DNA from: JBEKYD01 sp049509915
Lineage (GTDB): Bacteria; Acidobacteriota; Terriglobia; Bryobacterales; Bryobacteraceae
NCBI GenBank assembly: GCA_049509915.1
Contig: JBEKZL010000176.1
Location: 1 to 19,767 of the forward strand
Length of the DNA: 19,767 nt
Reading direction: 5' to 3'
Position numbers and translations under genes: made by a program
Notes under the pieces: generated by a model
Database searches by the model: none
Seen by the model: only the letters and a program-made list of their open reading frames with translations
What the model was told of the DNA's origin: nothing
In this document: piece after piece, positions 1-7,223 of the stretch
Position numbering within the stretch: position 1 is the stretch's first letter
Layout of the letters: the number at the start of each line of letters is the position of its first letter

Positions 1-223
1 CCGCCGAGCCGGCGCTCAGGTTGCGTCTCCGCAGAGCCCTACCCTCCGCTCGGGTGCAACCAGTATAACCGGCCCGAAACATCAACCTGCGGAAATGTTT
101 ACACAAAATCCTTGACACCGCCCATTCCACCGACTCTCGCCTCCGACGCCCCCAACTCCTTCGCCTCGGCCCTGGAACCGGAGAACAATTGAGGCGCCGT
201 CCCTCGCGTGCTACAAATGAAGC

Positions 224-424
224 GTGGACAAGACCATCCGCAAATATGGCAACTTCGACGAGATGAAGGCGGACGAGTACACTTACTGGCAGAGCCGCCC
301 CGTGCATGAGCGCGTGGCCGCTGTGTGGGAACTCACTGAAGAAGGCTACAAGCTGAAGGGGTTCAAGCCGGATGCTTTCAGACTACAAAGAACTCTTGTC
401 CATTTTGAACGCGCACCGCGTTAA
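224..424 (+). CDS. Small conserved-looking protein upstream of a nucleotidyltransferase gene
   Basis: A 66-residue ORF starting at GTG 224, with only a weak purine-rich stretch before it. The product is charged and soluble, with no signal peptide or membrane segment; the N-terminal part reads MDKTIRKYGNFDEMKADEY and continues with YWQSRPVHERVAAVWEL. From memory, short proteins with this KADEY...YWQSRPVHER signature often sit directly upstream of MNT/AbiEii-like nucleotidyltransferase genes; I could not verify this by search. Its last 53 bases overlap the next gene (ATG at 372) in the +1 frame, which implies translational coupling. The role is unknown; an antitoxin-like or partner role for the nucleotidyltransferase is inference from the layout. 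There is no reason in its own sequence to think it is broken. Confidence 0.7.
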   Translation: MDKTIRKYGNFDEMKADEYTYWQSRPVHERVAAVWELTEEGYKLKGFKPDAFRLQRTLVHFERAPR

Positions 425-821
425 GTACCTCGTCATTGGCGCTTATGCCGTAGCCATCCACGCGCAGCCGCGCGCAACCAAAGACCTCGACATTCTGATC
501 TAGGCCGATCCCGAAAATGCAGCGGCGGTTTTCGCGGCCTTAGCAGAATTCGGTGCGCCGCTCCAAGGCCTGACTTCCGCCGACTTCGCGGAACCCGGCC
601 CGTTCTTCCGCATCGGACGCGAGCCGGTCGGCGTTGACATTCTCACCGCGATTCCGGGCGTCGAGTTCGACCCCGCATGGCGGCGCCGCATAGAAGACGT
701 TATCGACGAGGAAACCAATTTGCGAGCAAACTTCATTTCCCGCGAAGACCTGCTGGCCGCAAAACGCGCCGCGGGCAAACGGCAAGACCTCGCCGACGTT
801 GAGGCAATCGAAAGGCGGTGA
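372..821 (+). pseudogene. Nucleotidyltransferase-fold (MNT/AbiEii-like) protein, interrupted by an in-frame amber stop
   Basis: From ATG 372 one reading frame runs to TGA 819-821 (149 codons) and is broken only by TAG at 501-503 (codon 44). The N-terminal part has the hallmark of a minimal nucleotidyltransferase: a GAYAVAIHAQPRATKDLDI stretch with the metal-binding D38-x-D40 pair. A candidate third carboxylate is Asp at codon 89 in GVDIL. After the stop the frame stays open and protein-like (ADPENAAAVFAALAEFGAP), matching what I remember of this family, so the loss is a single point change rather than drift. The start overlaps the small upstream ORF by 53 bases. As read, the product is a 43-residue stub ending just after the DxD strand. 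Alternatives are a base-call error (TGG to TAG is one change) or amber suppression. Confidence 0.75.
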
Positions 822-901
822 AGAGTCAACAGTGGAAATCCCCGAAACACTGAAGCGGCGCGACTCCACATCCCCCCTTCGCTACAATAGAACTATCCGT
901 G

Positions 902-978
902 GGGCACGTAGCTCAGTTGGATAGAGCGGCCGCCTCCTAAGCGACAGGTCGGCAGTTCGAATCTGCCCGTGCCCACCA
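902..978 (+). tRNA. tRNA-Arg (anticodon CCU)
   Basis: The cloverleaf can be drawn by eye. The acceptor stem GGGCACG (902-908) pairs with CGTGCCC (968-974), followed by discriminator A975 and an encoded CCA (976-978). The D stem is GCTC/GAGC. The anticodon stem GCCGC/GCGAC has one C-A mismatch and encloses the loop CTCCTAA, giving anticodon CCT, which reads the AGG arginine codon. The T arm is GGCAG-TTCGAAT-CTGCC. The dnaE start lies 32 nt after the CCA end in the same direction, so co-transcription and processing of a tRNA-mRNA precursor is possible. Confidence 0.95.
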
Positions 979-1010
979 CTCCCACCTCCCCCGGGAAGAG
1001 TGAATGTTCC

Positions 1011-4000
1011 ATGGCTTTCGTCCATCTCCATTGCCACACCGACTATTCGCTCCTCGATGGCGCTTGCGACATCGACCAGCTTATGCAGATCGTTTCCGAA
1101 CAGAAAATGCCGGCGGTCGCCATTACCGATCACGGCAATCTCTTCGGAGCGGTGAAGTTCTATCACGCCGCCAAAAACGCCGGCGTGCACCCGGTGATCG
1201 GCTGCGAGATGTACGTCGCCCAGCAAGGCCATAAGGACCGCTCCGAGGGCGGCTACAACCACCTGGTGCTGTTGTGCGAAACCCAGGAGGGTTACCGCAA
1301 CCTGATCAAACTGGTCTCCACCGGCTACCTCGACGGCTTCTATTACAAGCCGCGCGTGGATATGGACCTGCTGGCGCAGCACTCCAAGGGGCTGATCGCC
1401 CTGTCCGCCTGCCTGAAGGGCCACATTCCGGAGACCATTTTGGCCGACCGGTACGACGACGCGCGGCGCCTGGCGCACACCTATGCGGACATTTTCGGCC
1501 GGAACAACTACTTTCTGGAGGTGCAGGACCACCACCTCGACCAGGACAAGCGCCTTACTCCGGCGCTGAACCGGCTGTCGCAGGAAACCGGCATTAAACT
1601 CGTCGCCACCAACGATTCGCACTATCTGCGGCGCGAAGATGCGCGCGCGCACGAAATCCTGATGTGCATCCAGACCGGCAAGTTCTTCAACGATGCCAAT
1701 CGCATGCGCTGGAACACGCCGGATTTCTACCTGAAGTCGCGGGCCGAAATGATGGAGCTGTTCGGCGAGCTGGAAGACGCGCTCGACCGCACCTGGGAAA
1801 TCGCCGAGCGCTGCCACGTGAACATCGAGAAGGTGAAGGAATCCTTCCCGAAATTCGACGTTCCGGAAACACATTCGGCCGACACCTACTTCGAGCACAT
1901 CGCGCGGCAGGGTTTCGAGAAGCGCCGGCCGCGCCTCGAAGCCATGCGAGCGCAAGGCGCCTTGAAGCACGACCTGGCGGACTATAACGAACGCCTCGAC
2001 CGCGAAATCCGGATGATTCAGAAAATGAAGTTCTCAGGCTACTTTCTGATCGTCTGGGACTTTATCCGCTACGCCAGGTCCAAAGACATTCCGGTCGGCC
2101 CGGGGCGCGGATCGGCCGCCGGCAGCCTGGTCGGCTACGCCATGGCGATCACCGATATCGACCCACTCCAGTACGGGCTGCTCTTCGAGCGCTTCCTCAA
2201 TCCGGAGCGCGTCAGCATGCCCGATATCGACGTCGATTTCTGCATGAACCGCCGCGGCGAAGTGATCCAGTACGTCACTGAAAAATACGGCCGCGAGCAG
2301 GTCGCCCAGATCATCACCTTCAACACGCTCGGCGCCCGCGCGGCCATCAAAGACGTCGGCCGGGTACTGGAGATGCCCTTCGCCGAAGTCGAACGCCTCA
2401 CCAAGCTGGTTCCTGGCGTCCTCAATATCTCGCTCGAAGACGCCATGAAGGCGGAGCCGGGCTTCGGCGAAGCCGCCAGGAAAGATCCGCGCGTCGACGA
2501 CGTGCTGAAAGTCGCGCTGCGCCTCGAAGGACTGGCGCGCAACTGCTCCGTGCATGCCGCGGGGGTGGTCATCTCGCCGCAACCGCTAACTGAACTGGTC
2601 CCGCTGTACAAGACCAACCGCGACGAAATTGTGACCCAGTTCGACATGAGCGGCCTGGAAAAGCTCCAGCTCCTCAAAATGGACTTTCTGGGCCTGACCA
2701 CGCTCACCCTGATTCAGGACGCCCTGCGGCTCATCAAGAAGCGGCACAACGTCGACCTGGTTCCCGAGGATCTGCCCCTCAACGATAAGCCCACCTTCGA
2801 AATCTTCTGCAAGGGTTTCACTTCGGGCGTCTTCCAGTTCGAATCCCCCGGCATGAAAGATATCCTGCTGCGCTATCAGCCCAGCCGGCTGGAGGACCTG
2901 ACCGCGCTCAACGCTCTGTATCGTCCCGGTCCGATACAGGGCGGCATGGTGGACGATTTCATCGACCGCAAATGGGGCCGCAAGACCGTGCAGTACGACC
3001 TGCCGGAACTGAAGGAATTGCTGGAGGAGACCTACGGCGTCATCGTTTACCAGGAGCAGGTGATGCAGATCTCCAACCGCCTGGCTGGCTATTCGCTGGG
3101 CGAGGCCGACCTGCTCCGCCGCGCCATGGGTAAGAAAAAGCTCGAGGAAATGGTCAAACAGCGCGAACATTTCATCCAGGGCGCGCTGGAACGCAACTTC
3201 CCGCAGAAGAAGGTCGAGAAAATCTTCGACCTGATGGAACAGTTCGCCGGCTACGGCTTCAACAAGTCGCATTCGGCCGCCTACGCCTACCTGGCCTACG
3301 TGACGGCTTATTTGAAGGCGCACTACCCGGTGGACTTCATGGCCGCGCTACTCACTTCGGAAACCGGCAACACCGCCAAGATCGTGAAATACATCAACGA
3401 ATGCCGGGCCATGGGCATCACCATTCTGCCGCCCGACGTAAATTCGTCGGAGTGGAACTTCACCCCGGACGGAGCCGCCATCCGCTTCGGCCTGGGCGCG
3501 GTCAAGAATGTGGGCCAATCGGCGGTGGAGGCCATCGGCAAGGCGCGGGGAGATTTGGCATCGTTCCGCTCGCTCTATCAATTCTGCGACAAGGTGGATT
3601 CAGGCGCGGTCAACCGGCGAATGATCGAAAGCCTCATCAAGGCCGGCGCCATGGACACGCTGGAAGGCACGCGCGCGCAGAAGTTCGCGGTGCTGGAATC
3701 CGCCATGGAATCCGGCCAGAGGGCGCAGCGGGACCGCGAGAGCGGCCAGGTCGGCCTGTTCGGTGAAATGCTGGGCCCCGACGAAATCCGTGACGCGCCG
3801 CTGCCCACCGTCCCGGATTGGGCCGACAAAGAGAAGCTCGCTTTCGAGAAGGAGCTCCTGGGCTTCTGGGTGACCGGCCATCCGCTGGATCACTATGCCG
3901 ACAAGATCGCCGAGCTGGCCACGCACGACTCCGGCTCTCTGGAAGGGCTCGGCAAAGGCGCCGACGTGGTCCTCTGCGGCGTACTGACCGGCATCGCCCG

Positions 4001-4214
4001 GAAGCGCAACCGCGAAGGCAAACCCTGGGTCAGGCCGTGCTCATCCGAGGCCAGGTCCTGCCGGAAGAAAACGCGCCCCCCAAGATCTCGGTCCAGGACC
4101 TGGTGGCGCTCGACAACGCGCGCATCGACGTACCTTCCGTCATTGCCATCCGCATCTGGCTGGGACCGAACGGACATCAGGGCAACGGGAAAGCCGATCG
4201 CGCCGCCGCCCTAA
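1011..4214 (+). CDS. dnaE: DNA polymerase III alpha subunit, C-terminus altered by deletion and frameshift
   Basis: This is the catalytic subunit of the replicative DNA polymerase. I place the start at ATG 1011 (MAFVHLHCHTDYSLLDG), with GGGAAGAG 11 nt upstream; the open frame begins inside the tRNA and is not the true start there. The N-terminal PHP domain shows HLHCHTDYS and ITDHGN. The polymerase aspartates sit in PDIDVDF (residues 404-410) and KMDFLGL (Asp558). A beta-clamp binding motif QVGLF is at 913-917. Up to GKPW (residue 1006) the protein is normal for the family. After that, about 30 residues of the OB-fold are missing and the frame changes, so residues from about 1007 to 1067 are out-of-frame and end at 4214. 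The correct C-terminal sequence resumes in another frame (see 4029-4387). The usual family length is about 1,150-1,200 residues. PHP, polymerase and clamp contact remain; the OB-fold and the C-terminal tau-binding region are lost unless this is a sequence or assembly error. Confidence 0.9.
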   Translation: MAFVHLHCHTDYSLLDGACDIDQLMQIVSEQKMPAVAITDHGNLFGAVKFYHAAKNAGVHPVIGCEMYVAQQGHKDRSEGGYNHLVLLCETQEGYRNLIKLVSTGYLDGFYYKPRVDMDLLAQHSKGLIALSACLKGHIPETILADRYDDARRLAHTYADIFGRNNYFLEVQDHHLDQDKRLTPALNRLSQETGIKLVATNDSHYLRREDARAHEILMCIQTGKFFNDANRMRWNTPDFYLKSRAEMMELFGELEDALDRTWEIAERCHVNIEKVKESFPKFDVPETHSADTYFEHIARQGFEKRRPRLEAMRAQGALKHDLADYNERLDREIRMIQKMKFSGYFLIVWDFIRYARSKDIPVGPGRGSAAGSLVGYAMAITDIDPLQYGLLFERFLNPERVSMPDIDVDFCMNRRGEVIQYVTEKYGREQVAQIITFNTLGARAAIKDVGRVLEMPFAEVERLTKLVPGVLNISLEDAMKAEPGFGEAARKDPRVDDVLKVALRLEGLARNCSVHAAGVVISPQPLTELVPLYKTNRDEIVTQFDMSGLEKLQLLKMDFLGLTTLTLIQDALRLIKKRHNVDLVPEDLPLNDKPTFEIFCKGFTSGVFQFESPGMKDILLRYQPSRLEDLTALNALYRPGPIQGGMVDDFIDRKWGRKTVQYDLPELKELLEETYGVIVYQEQVMQISNRLAGYSLGEADLLRRAMGKKKLEEMVKQREHFIQGALERNFPQKKVEKIFDLMEQFAGYGFNKSHSAAYAYLAYVTAYLKAHYPVDFMAALLTSETGNTAKIVKYINECRAMGITILPPDVNSSEWNFTPDGAAIRFGLGAVKNVGQSAVEAIGKARGDLASFRSLYQFCDKVDSGAVNRRMIESLIKAGAMDTLEGTRAQKFAVLESAMESGQRAQRDRESGQVGLFGEMLGPDEIRDAPLPTVPDWADKEKLAFEKELLGFWVTGHPLDHYADKIAELATHDSGSLEGLGKGADVVLCGVLTGIARKRNREGKPWVRPCSSEARSCRKKTRPPRSRSRTWWRSTTRASTYLPSLPSASGWDRTDIRATGKPIAPPP

Positions 4215-4387
4215 ATGAGCTATTCCAGCGTAAGCCCGGCCCGACCCAGGTGCGTTTCCGCCTGGAACTGCCACGCGATTTCTCCGTGCTGCTCGACGTC
4301 GGCGTGAAAGTCAAACCCGACAAGGAATTCCGCGCTGCCGTGGAAGCTATTTGCGGCGCGCAAGCGATTGAAAAATTGGCGGGATAG
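4029..4387 (+). pseudogene. dnaE: Out-of-frame 3' end of dnaE (OB-fold and C-terminal domain)
   Basis: In the frame shifted relative to the main dnaE ORF, the sequence from about 4031 to TAG 4385-4387 translates as a typical DnaE C-terminus: QAVLIRGQVLPEENAPPKIS, followed by VQDLVALDNARIDVPSVIAI and a C-terminal end rich in Lys, Asp and Glu (ending AQAIEKLAG). It has no start codon or ribosome site of its own. In related polymerases roughly 30 residues (an LED..G..EAMVF-type segment of the OB-fold) separate GKPW from this VLxRGQVLPEE stretch. The junction near 4028-4031 therefore looks like a deletion of about 90 bp that is not a multiple of three. This entry marks the coding remnant, not an independent gene. 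Confidence 0.8.
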
Positions 4388-4466
4388 CGTGCCATCGCCA
4401 AGCGGCGCGGCTGGGCGGACTAGAGCCGCTGACTTACAGATTAAGCTCATCGGAGCGGGCTGAACC

Positions 4467-4865
4467 TCAAGCCGCGTCCGGCGGCCTCAGAAGGAGCTTC
4501 TTTTCAATTTCGTACAGGCGCTGCTCAACGATTTCAAGGCGCCGGTCCGTGGAAGCGTCGACATTGGAAAGGTCCGCCTGCAGCTTCCGGAACTTGATCT
4601 GTTCGGCGGCGGCGTAACGCTCGAATCCCCGCAGGATTTCGCTCTGCACGTCGCGTACGACCTCGACCAGCCGGTTTTCCAGCGCGACCATGTCGCCCTT
4701 CAGGTTTCCTTCCAGCGCGACCATGTCGCCCTTCAGGTTTCCTTCCAGCGCGACCACGTCGCCCTTCAAGTTTCTTTCCAATGCGGCTATGTCGCCCCTT
4801 AAACTTCTCTCCAGCGCGGCCACGTCGCCCTTGGTTGCCGGCTTTAAGCTGTCGTCGTCAGGCAT
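4467..4865 (-). CDS. Coiled-coil protein with five 11-residue repeats
   Basis: A 132-residue soluble protein from ATG 4865 with no signal peptide. After an acidic, Lys-containing start (MPDDDSLKPATK), residues 13-67 are five tandem copies of an 11-residue unit, GD[VIM][VA]ALExxL[KRV]. An 11-residue period is typical of a right-handed (hendecad) coiled coil. The C-terminal half is also helical and charged, ending with heptad-like segments (RRLEIVEQRLYEIEKKLLLR). It is convergent with dnaE, with 79 bases between the stops. Similar GD-x-x-ALE repeats occur in small coiled-coil proteins of unknown role, some phage- or DUF1640-like; I do not recognise a specific function. The start codon fits but the ribosome site before it is weak. 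Confidence 0.75.
   Translation of the reverse strand: MPDDDSLKPATKGDVAALERSLRGDIAALERNLKGDVVALEGNLKGDMVALEGNLKGDMVALENRLVEVVRDVQSEILRGFERYAAAEQIKFRKLQADLSNVDASTDRRLEIVEQRLYEIEKKLLLRPPDAA
4665..4829 (-). repeat. Five tandem 33-bp repeats inside the coiled-coil gene
   Basis: Five consecutive 33-base units encode the 11-residue motif of the gene at 4467-4865. Units 3 and 4 (GDVVALEGNLK, GDMVALEGNLK) are nearly identical in DNA as well as protein, pointing to recent duplication, while the two units nearest the N-terminus have diverged. On the plus strand the recurring words are GCGACCA[TC]GTCGCCCTTCA and GGTTTCCTTCCA. Confidence 0.9.
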
Positions 4866-4907
4866 TGAAAATCCAACCCATTGTAACCCAGGCGCCCCCG
4901 GGGCAAC

Positions 4908-5555
4908 TCAGCCGTTGAATTTCCCAACCAGGATGATGGCAATCGGCAGGTCGCCGACTTTGACGTTCAGAACCCAATCCGGGTTGTCCCCTTCTTTGGT
5001 GACGGCTGGAAAGTTGGTACCACCGGCGGGCACTTCTAAAGACAGCACGGCCGGGTGGGGCGTGCCGGAGGCCTTCCTGCTCCAACTCACCAGTTCGTCG
5101 AAGGCCGGCAGCGCGGCCGGGTCTTTGTCCTCGGCGATGGGCGTCAGCAGGGCGAAATCCCTCTCGGGAGCCACGCCCTGATGAGCCCCGTCCGATGGAT
5201 AGTCGCTATAGCGGAGCGTATAGAGCCCCGCTTTGATACTTTGGCCGCGGCGATCACTACCCTGCCCCGGGAAACGAAGCACTCCCAGGAGCGTTCCCTG
5301 GGCAATTGGCAAGGTAATGGAATCGTCCGCCGCCTTGGCGGCCGAGGGAATCGACTTCCGGAACCAGACTTCGCACCATGTGCCGCCTGGCCCAGCCAGA
5401 CGGTAACCTTGAGCAGAAATTACCGCCGAAAAACCAGCCGGAAGATCCGGCGCGGCACTTGCCAACGGCTCGACTCGATAATCCTGGGCCGCGGCCGGCA
5501 AAAGCACCGACAACCCCGCGACCGCCAGAGAAATTACGCTGCGCTTGGTGATCAT
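4908..5555 (-). CDS. Secreted protein of unknown function
   Basis: A 215-residue protein from ATG 5555. The frame stays open further upstream into the tRNA-Gly gene, but that extension is just tRNA sequence (VRIPSPAP), so I place the start at MITKRSVISLAVAGLSVLLP, a clear signal peptide with likely cleavage after AAA/Q near residue 24. The mature part looks like a beta-rich periplasmic or outer-membrane-associated domain: GGTWCEVWFRK, then AGLYTLRYSDYPSDGAHQG, and WVLNVKVGDLPIAIILVGKF at the end. The pattern recalls DUF2911-like secreted proteins of environmental bacteria, but I cannot confirm that. It begins only 15 nt after the tRNA-Gly 3' end on the same strand, with no recognisable Shine-Dalgarno, so expression from a processed tRNA transcript is possible. 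One cysteine is visible (in TWCEVW). Confidence 0.75.
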   Translation of the reverse strand: MITKRSVISLAVAGLSVLLPAAAQDYRVEPLASAAPDLPAGFSAVISAQGYRLAGPGGTWCEVWFRKSIPSAAKAADDSITLPIAQGTLLGVLRFPGQGSDRRGQSIKAGLYTLRYSDYPSDGAHQGVAPERDFALLTPIAEDKDPAALPAFDELVSWSRKASGTPHPAVLSLEVPAGGTNFPAVTKEGDNPDWVLNVKVGDLPIAIILVGKFNG

Positions 5556-5570
5556 ACCATGAGGGATGAT

Positions 5571-5646
5571 TGGAGCGGGAGACGGGATTCGAACCCGCGA
5601 CATCGACCTTGGCAAGGTCGCACTCTACCAGCTGAGTTACTCCCGC
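5571..5646 (-). tRNA. tRNA-Gly (anticodon GCC)
   Basis: On the minus strand the acceptor stem GCGGGAG (from 5646) pairs with CTCCCGC (ending 5575), then discriminator T and encoded CCA (5573-5571). The D arm is CTCAGCTGGTAGAG. The anticodon stem CGACC/GGTCG encloses TTGCCAA, giving anticodon GCC. The T arm is GCGGG-TTCGAAT-CCCGT, with a G-T pair. The tRNA sits between dnaA (divergent) and the secreted-protein gene (same strand, 15 nt downstream). Confidence 0.96.
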
Positions 5647-5869
5647 CCTTCAAAGCACCCTCCATTGTCACCTACAAACATTAGCGCTGTCAAACGTTAC
5701 GCTCATCTCACTAAATCGAAACGATTTATAAACTTGCGACGAAGCTGTCCCGCTGTGCTAGACTACTTTTCGGTTGACCGGCAAGCGACTGCCGTTGATG
5801 TCCATGTCCGCGACTACCTAGACACCTAGCTATAGGTTCTTCCAGTTGGCACATAACGTCCTGTTATCC

Positions 5870-5910
5870 TGTGAGAAAGTTGTGGAAAAGTGCCGGTTTC
5901 GTGTGTGAAA
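5870..5910 (-). promoter_or_regulatory. Cluster of three DnaA-box-like 9-mers just before dnaA
   Basis: Three same-direction 9-mers read, on the minus strand, TTTCTCACA (5878-5870), TTTTCCACA (5889-5881) and TTTCACACA (5910-5902). The middle one fits TTWTNCACA perfectly; the outer two each miss one base. Their starts are 11 and 21 bp apart, close to one and two helix turns, so bound DnaA molecules would face the same side. They lie immediately upstream of ATG 5913, which fits DnaA autorepression or part of an origin. The 5647-5869 stretch upstream is moderately AT-rich, with no promoter I would commit to. Confidence 0.55.
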
Positions 5911-5912
5911 AA

Positions 5913-7223
5913 ATGAATTTTTGGGATCAAATCCGGCACGAACTGCAAAGTAAAATCGGCGCCGATGCGTATCAGAACTGGCTGACGGGCACGGCATTTC
6001 TGGCGATGGATGTGGATACCTTGGTGGTATCGGTTCCGGACATTGAGACTCGCACCTGGCTCGAAACCGAATTTTCCAAGCTAGTCGAGCGGGCGATCCG
6101 GCAGCTCGCCCTACCGGTACGCCACGTCCGATACGAGCCCGAGCCGGTTCGTGGCGCCAGGAATCAGGCGCTGGCGGCGCTTGAAGCCGGGGAGATAGAA
6201 CCAGCCGATTCGGTGCTTAACCCCAAGTTCACCTTCGACTCGTTCGTGGTGGGAGCCTGTAACCAGTTCGCTCACGCGGCCGCCCGTTCGGTAGCCACCA
6301 ACCCCTCTCGCAGCTACAACCCGCTGTTTATTTACGGCGGCGTGGGCATGGGGAAAACTCACCTGATGCACGCCATCGGCCGGGAACTCATGCAGCGGTT
6401 CGGCTCCATGCGCGTCATCTACACCTCCAGCGAGCGCTTCATGAACGAGATGATTGCCTGCATCCGCAACGAACGAATGCCGCAATTTCACAAGCGCTTC
6501 CGCGAAGTCGACGTGCTGCTAATAGACGATATCCAATTGCTAGGCAATAAGGAACGCACTCAGGAAGAGTTTTTCCACACCTTCAATGAATTGCACGAGC
6601 ACCAGAAACAGATCGTGCTGTCAAGCGACTCGCCTCCTAAAGAAATCCCCGGCCTGCTGGAGCGTTTACGCTCTCGCTTCGAGTGGGGACTGCTGGCCGA
6701 TATTCAACCGCCGGATCTCGAAACCAAAATGGCGATTTTGGACAAGAAATCCGAGGCCGAAGGTTTCAAACTCCCCGACGACGTACGCTCCTTTATGGCT
6801 TCCAAGACCAAATCGAACGTCCGCGAGTTGGAGGGCGCGCTGGTCAAGCTGATTGCTTATTCCTCGCTCACCGGGACACCGGTGACCGTCGCCATGGCGC
6901 AGCAGGTTCTCAAGCACATGGTACACGTACCCGACCGCAGAGTCACCATCGATGCCATTCAGAAGGCCGTAGCGGAACGCTTTCAGATTAAGCAAACCCA
7001 ACTCAAGGAGCGCAGCAACATGCGCAAGGTGGTCTACCCGCGCCAGGTCGCTATGTACCTGATCAAAGAGCTCACCAGCGCCTCGTTACCAGAGATCGGA
7101 AGAGCCTTTGGCGGCAAGCATCACACCACTGTGATCCATTCCATAAACAAAATCGATAAGGATCGTCACCATGATCCGGAATTGAACAGGTTACTTCACA
7201 GTTTAATGGACTCATTACAATGA
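5913..7223 (+). CDS. dnaA: Chromosomal replication initiator protein DnaA
   Basis: This ATPase binds DnaA boxes and melts oriC. I choose ATG 5913 (MNFWDQIRHELQSKI) rather than the in-frame GTG at 5871, because homologous DnaA proteins begin right at this domain I helix and the 14 extra residues would cover the DnaA-box cluster. The product is 436 residues, a normal length. Domain I covers about 1-85 and a short linker about 85-105. The AAA+ domain has Walker A GGVGMGKT (142-149) and Walker B VLLIDD (Asp205, Asp206). Domain IV carries the DNA-binding signature GGKHHTTVIHS (from residue 400); the usual form is GGRDHTTV, so Asp is replaced by His at the first position of the DHTTV core. There is no strong Shine-Dalgarno. 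The gene is followed by 244 bp of possible origin DNA and then dnaN, gyrB. Confidence 0.97.
   Translation: MNFWDQIRHELQSKIGADAYQNWLTGTAFLAMDVDTLVVSVPDIETRTWLETEFSKLVERAIRQLALPVRHVRYEPEPVRGARNQALAALEAGEIEPADSVLNPKFTFDSFVVGACNQFAHAAARSVATNPSRSYNPLFIYGGVGMGKTHLMHAIGRELMQRFGSMRVIYTSSERFMNEMIACIRNERMPQFHKRFREVDVLLIDDIQLLGNKERTQEEFFHTFNELHEHQKQIVLSSDSPPKEIPGLLERLRSRFEWGLLADIQPPDLETKMAILDKKSEAEGFKLPDDVRSFMASKTKSNVRELEGALVKLIAYSSLTGTPVTVAMAQQVLKHMVHVPDRRVTIDAIQKAVAERFQIKQTQLKERSNMRKVVYPRQVAMYLIKELTSASLPEIGRAFGGKHHTTVIHSINKIDKDRHHDPELNRLLHSLMDSLQ

Noticed and set aside
80..140. TTGACA at 112-117 and an AAACAT/ATGTTT inverted repeat as promoter and operator for the gene at 224
   Set aside because: No acceptable -10 sequence at the right distance, and the inverted repeat is only 6 bp.
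882..1970. Long minus-strand ORF (362 codons) opposite tRNA-Arg and dnaE
   Set aside because: It covers the tRNA and mirrors dnaE codons; its His/Val-rich product looks like an antisense shadow of a GC-rich gene.
5871..5912. GTG 5871 as the dnaA start
   Set aside because: It adds 14 residues not typical of DnaA and places the start inside the DnaA-box cluster; ATG 5913 gives the standard N-terminus.
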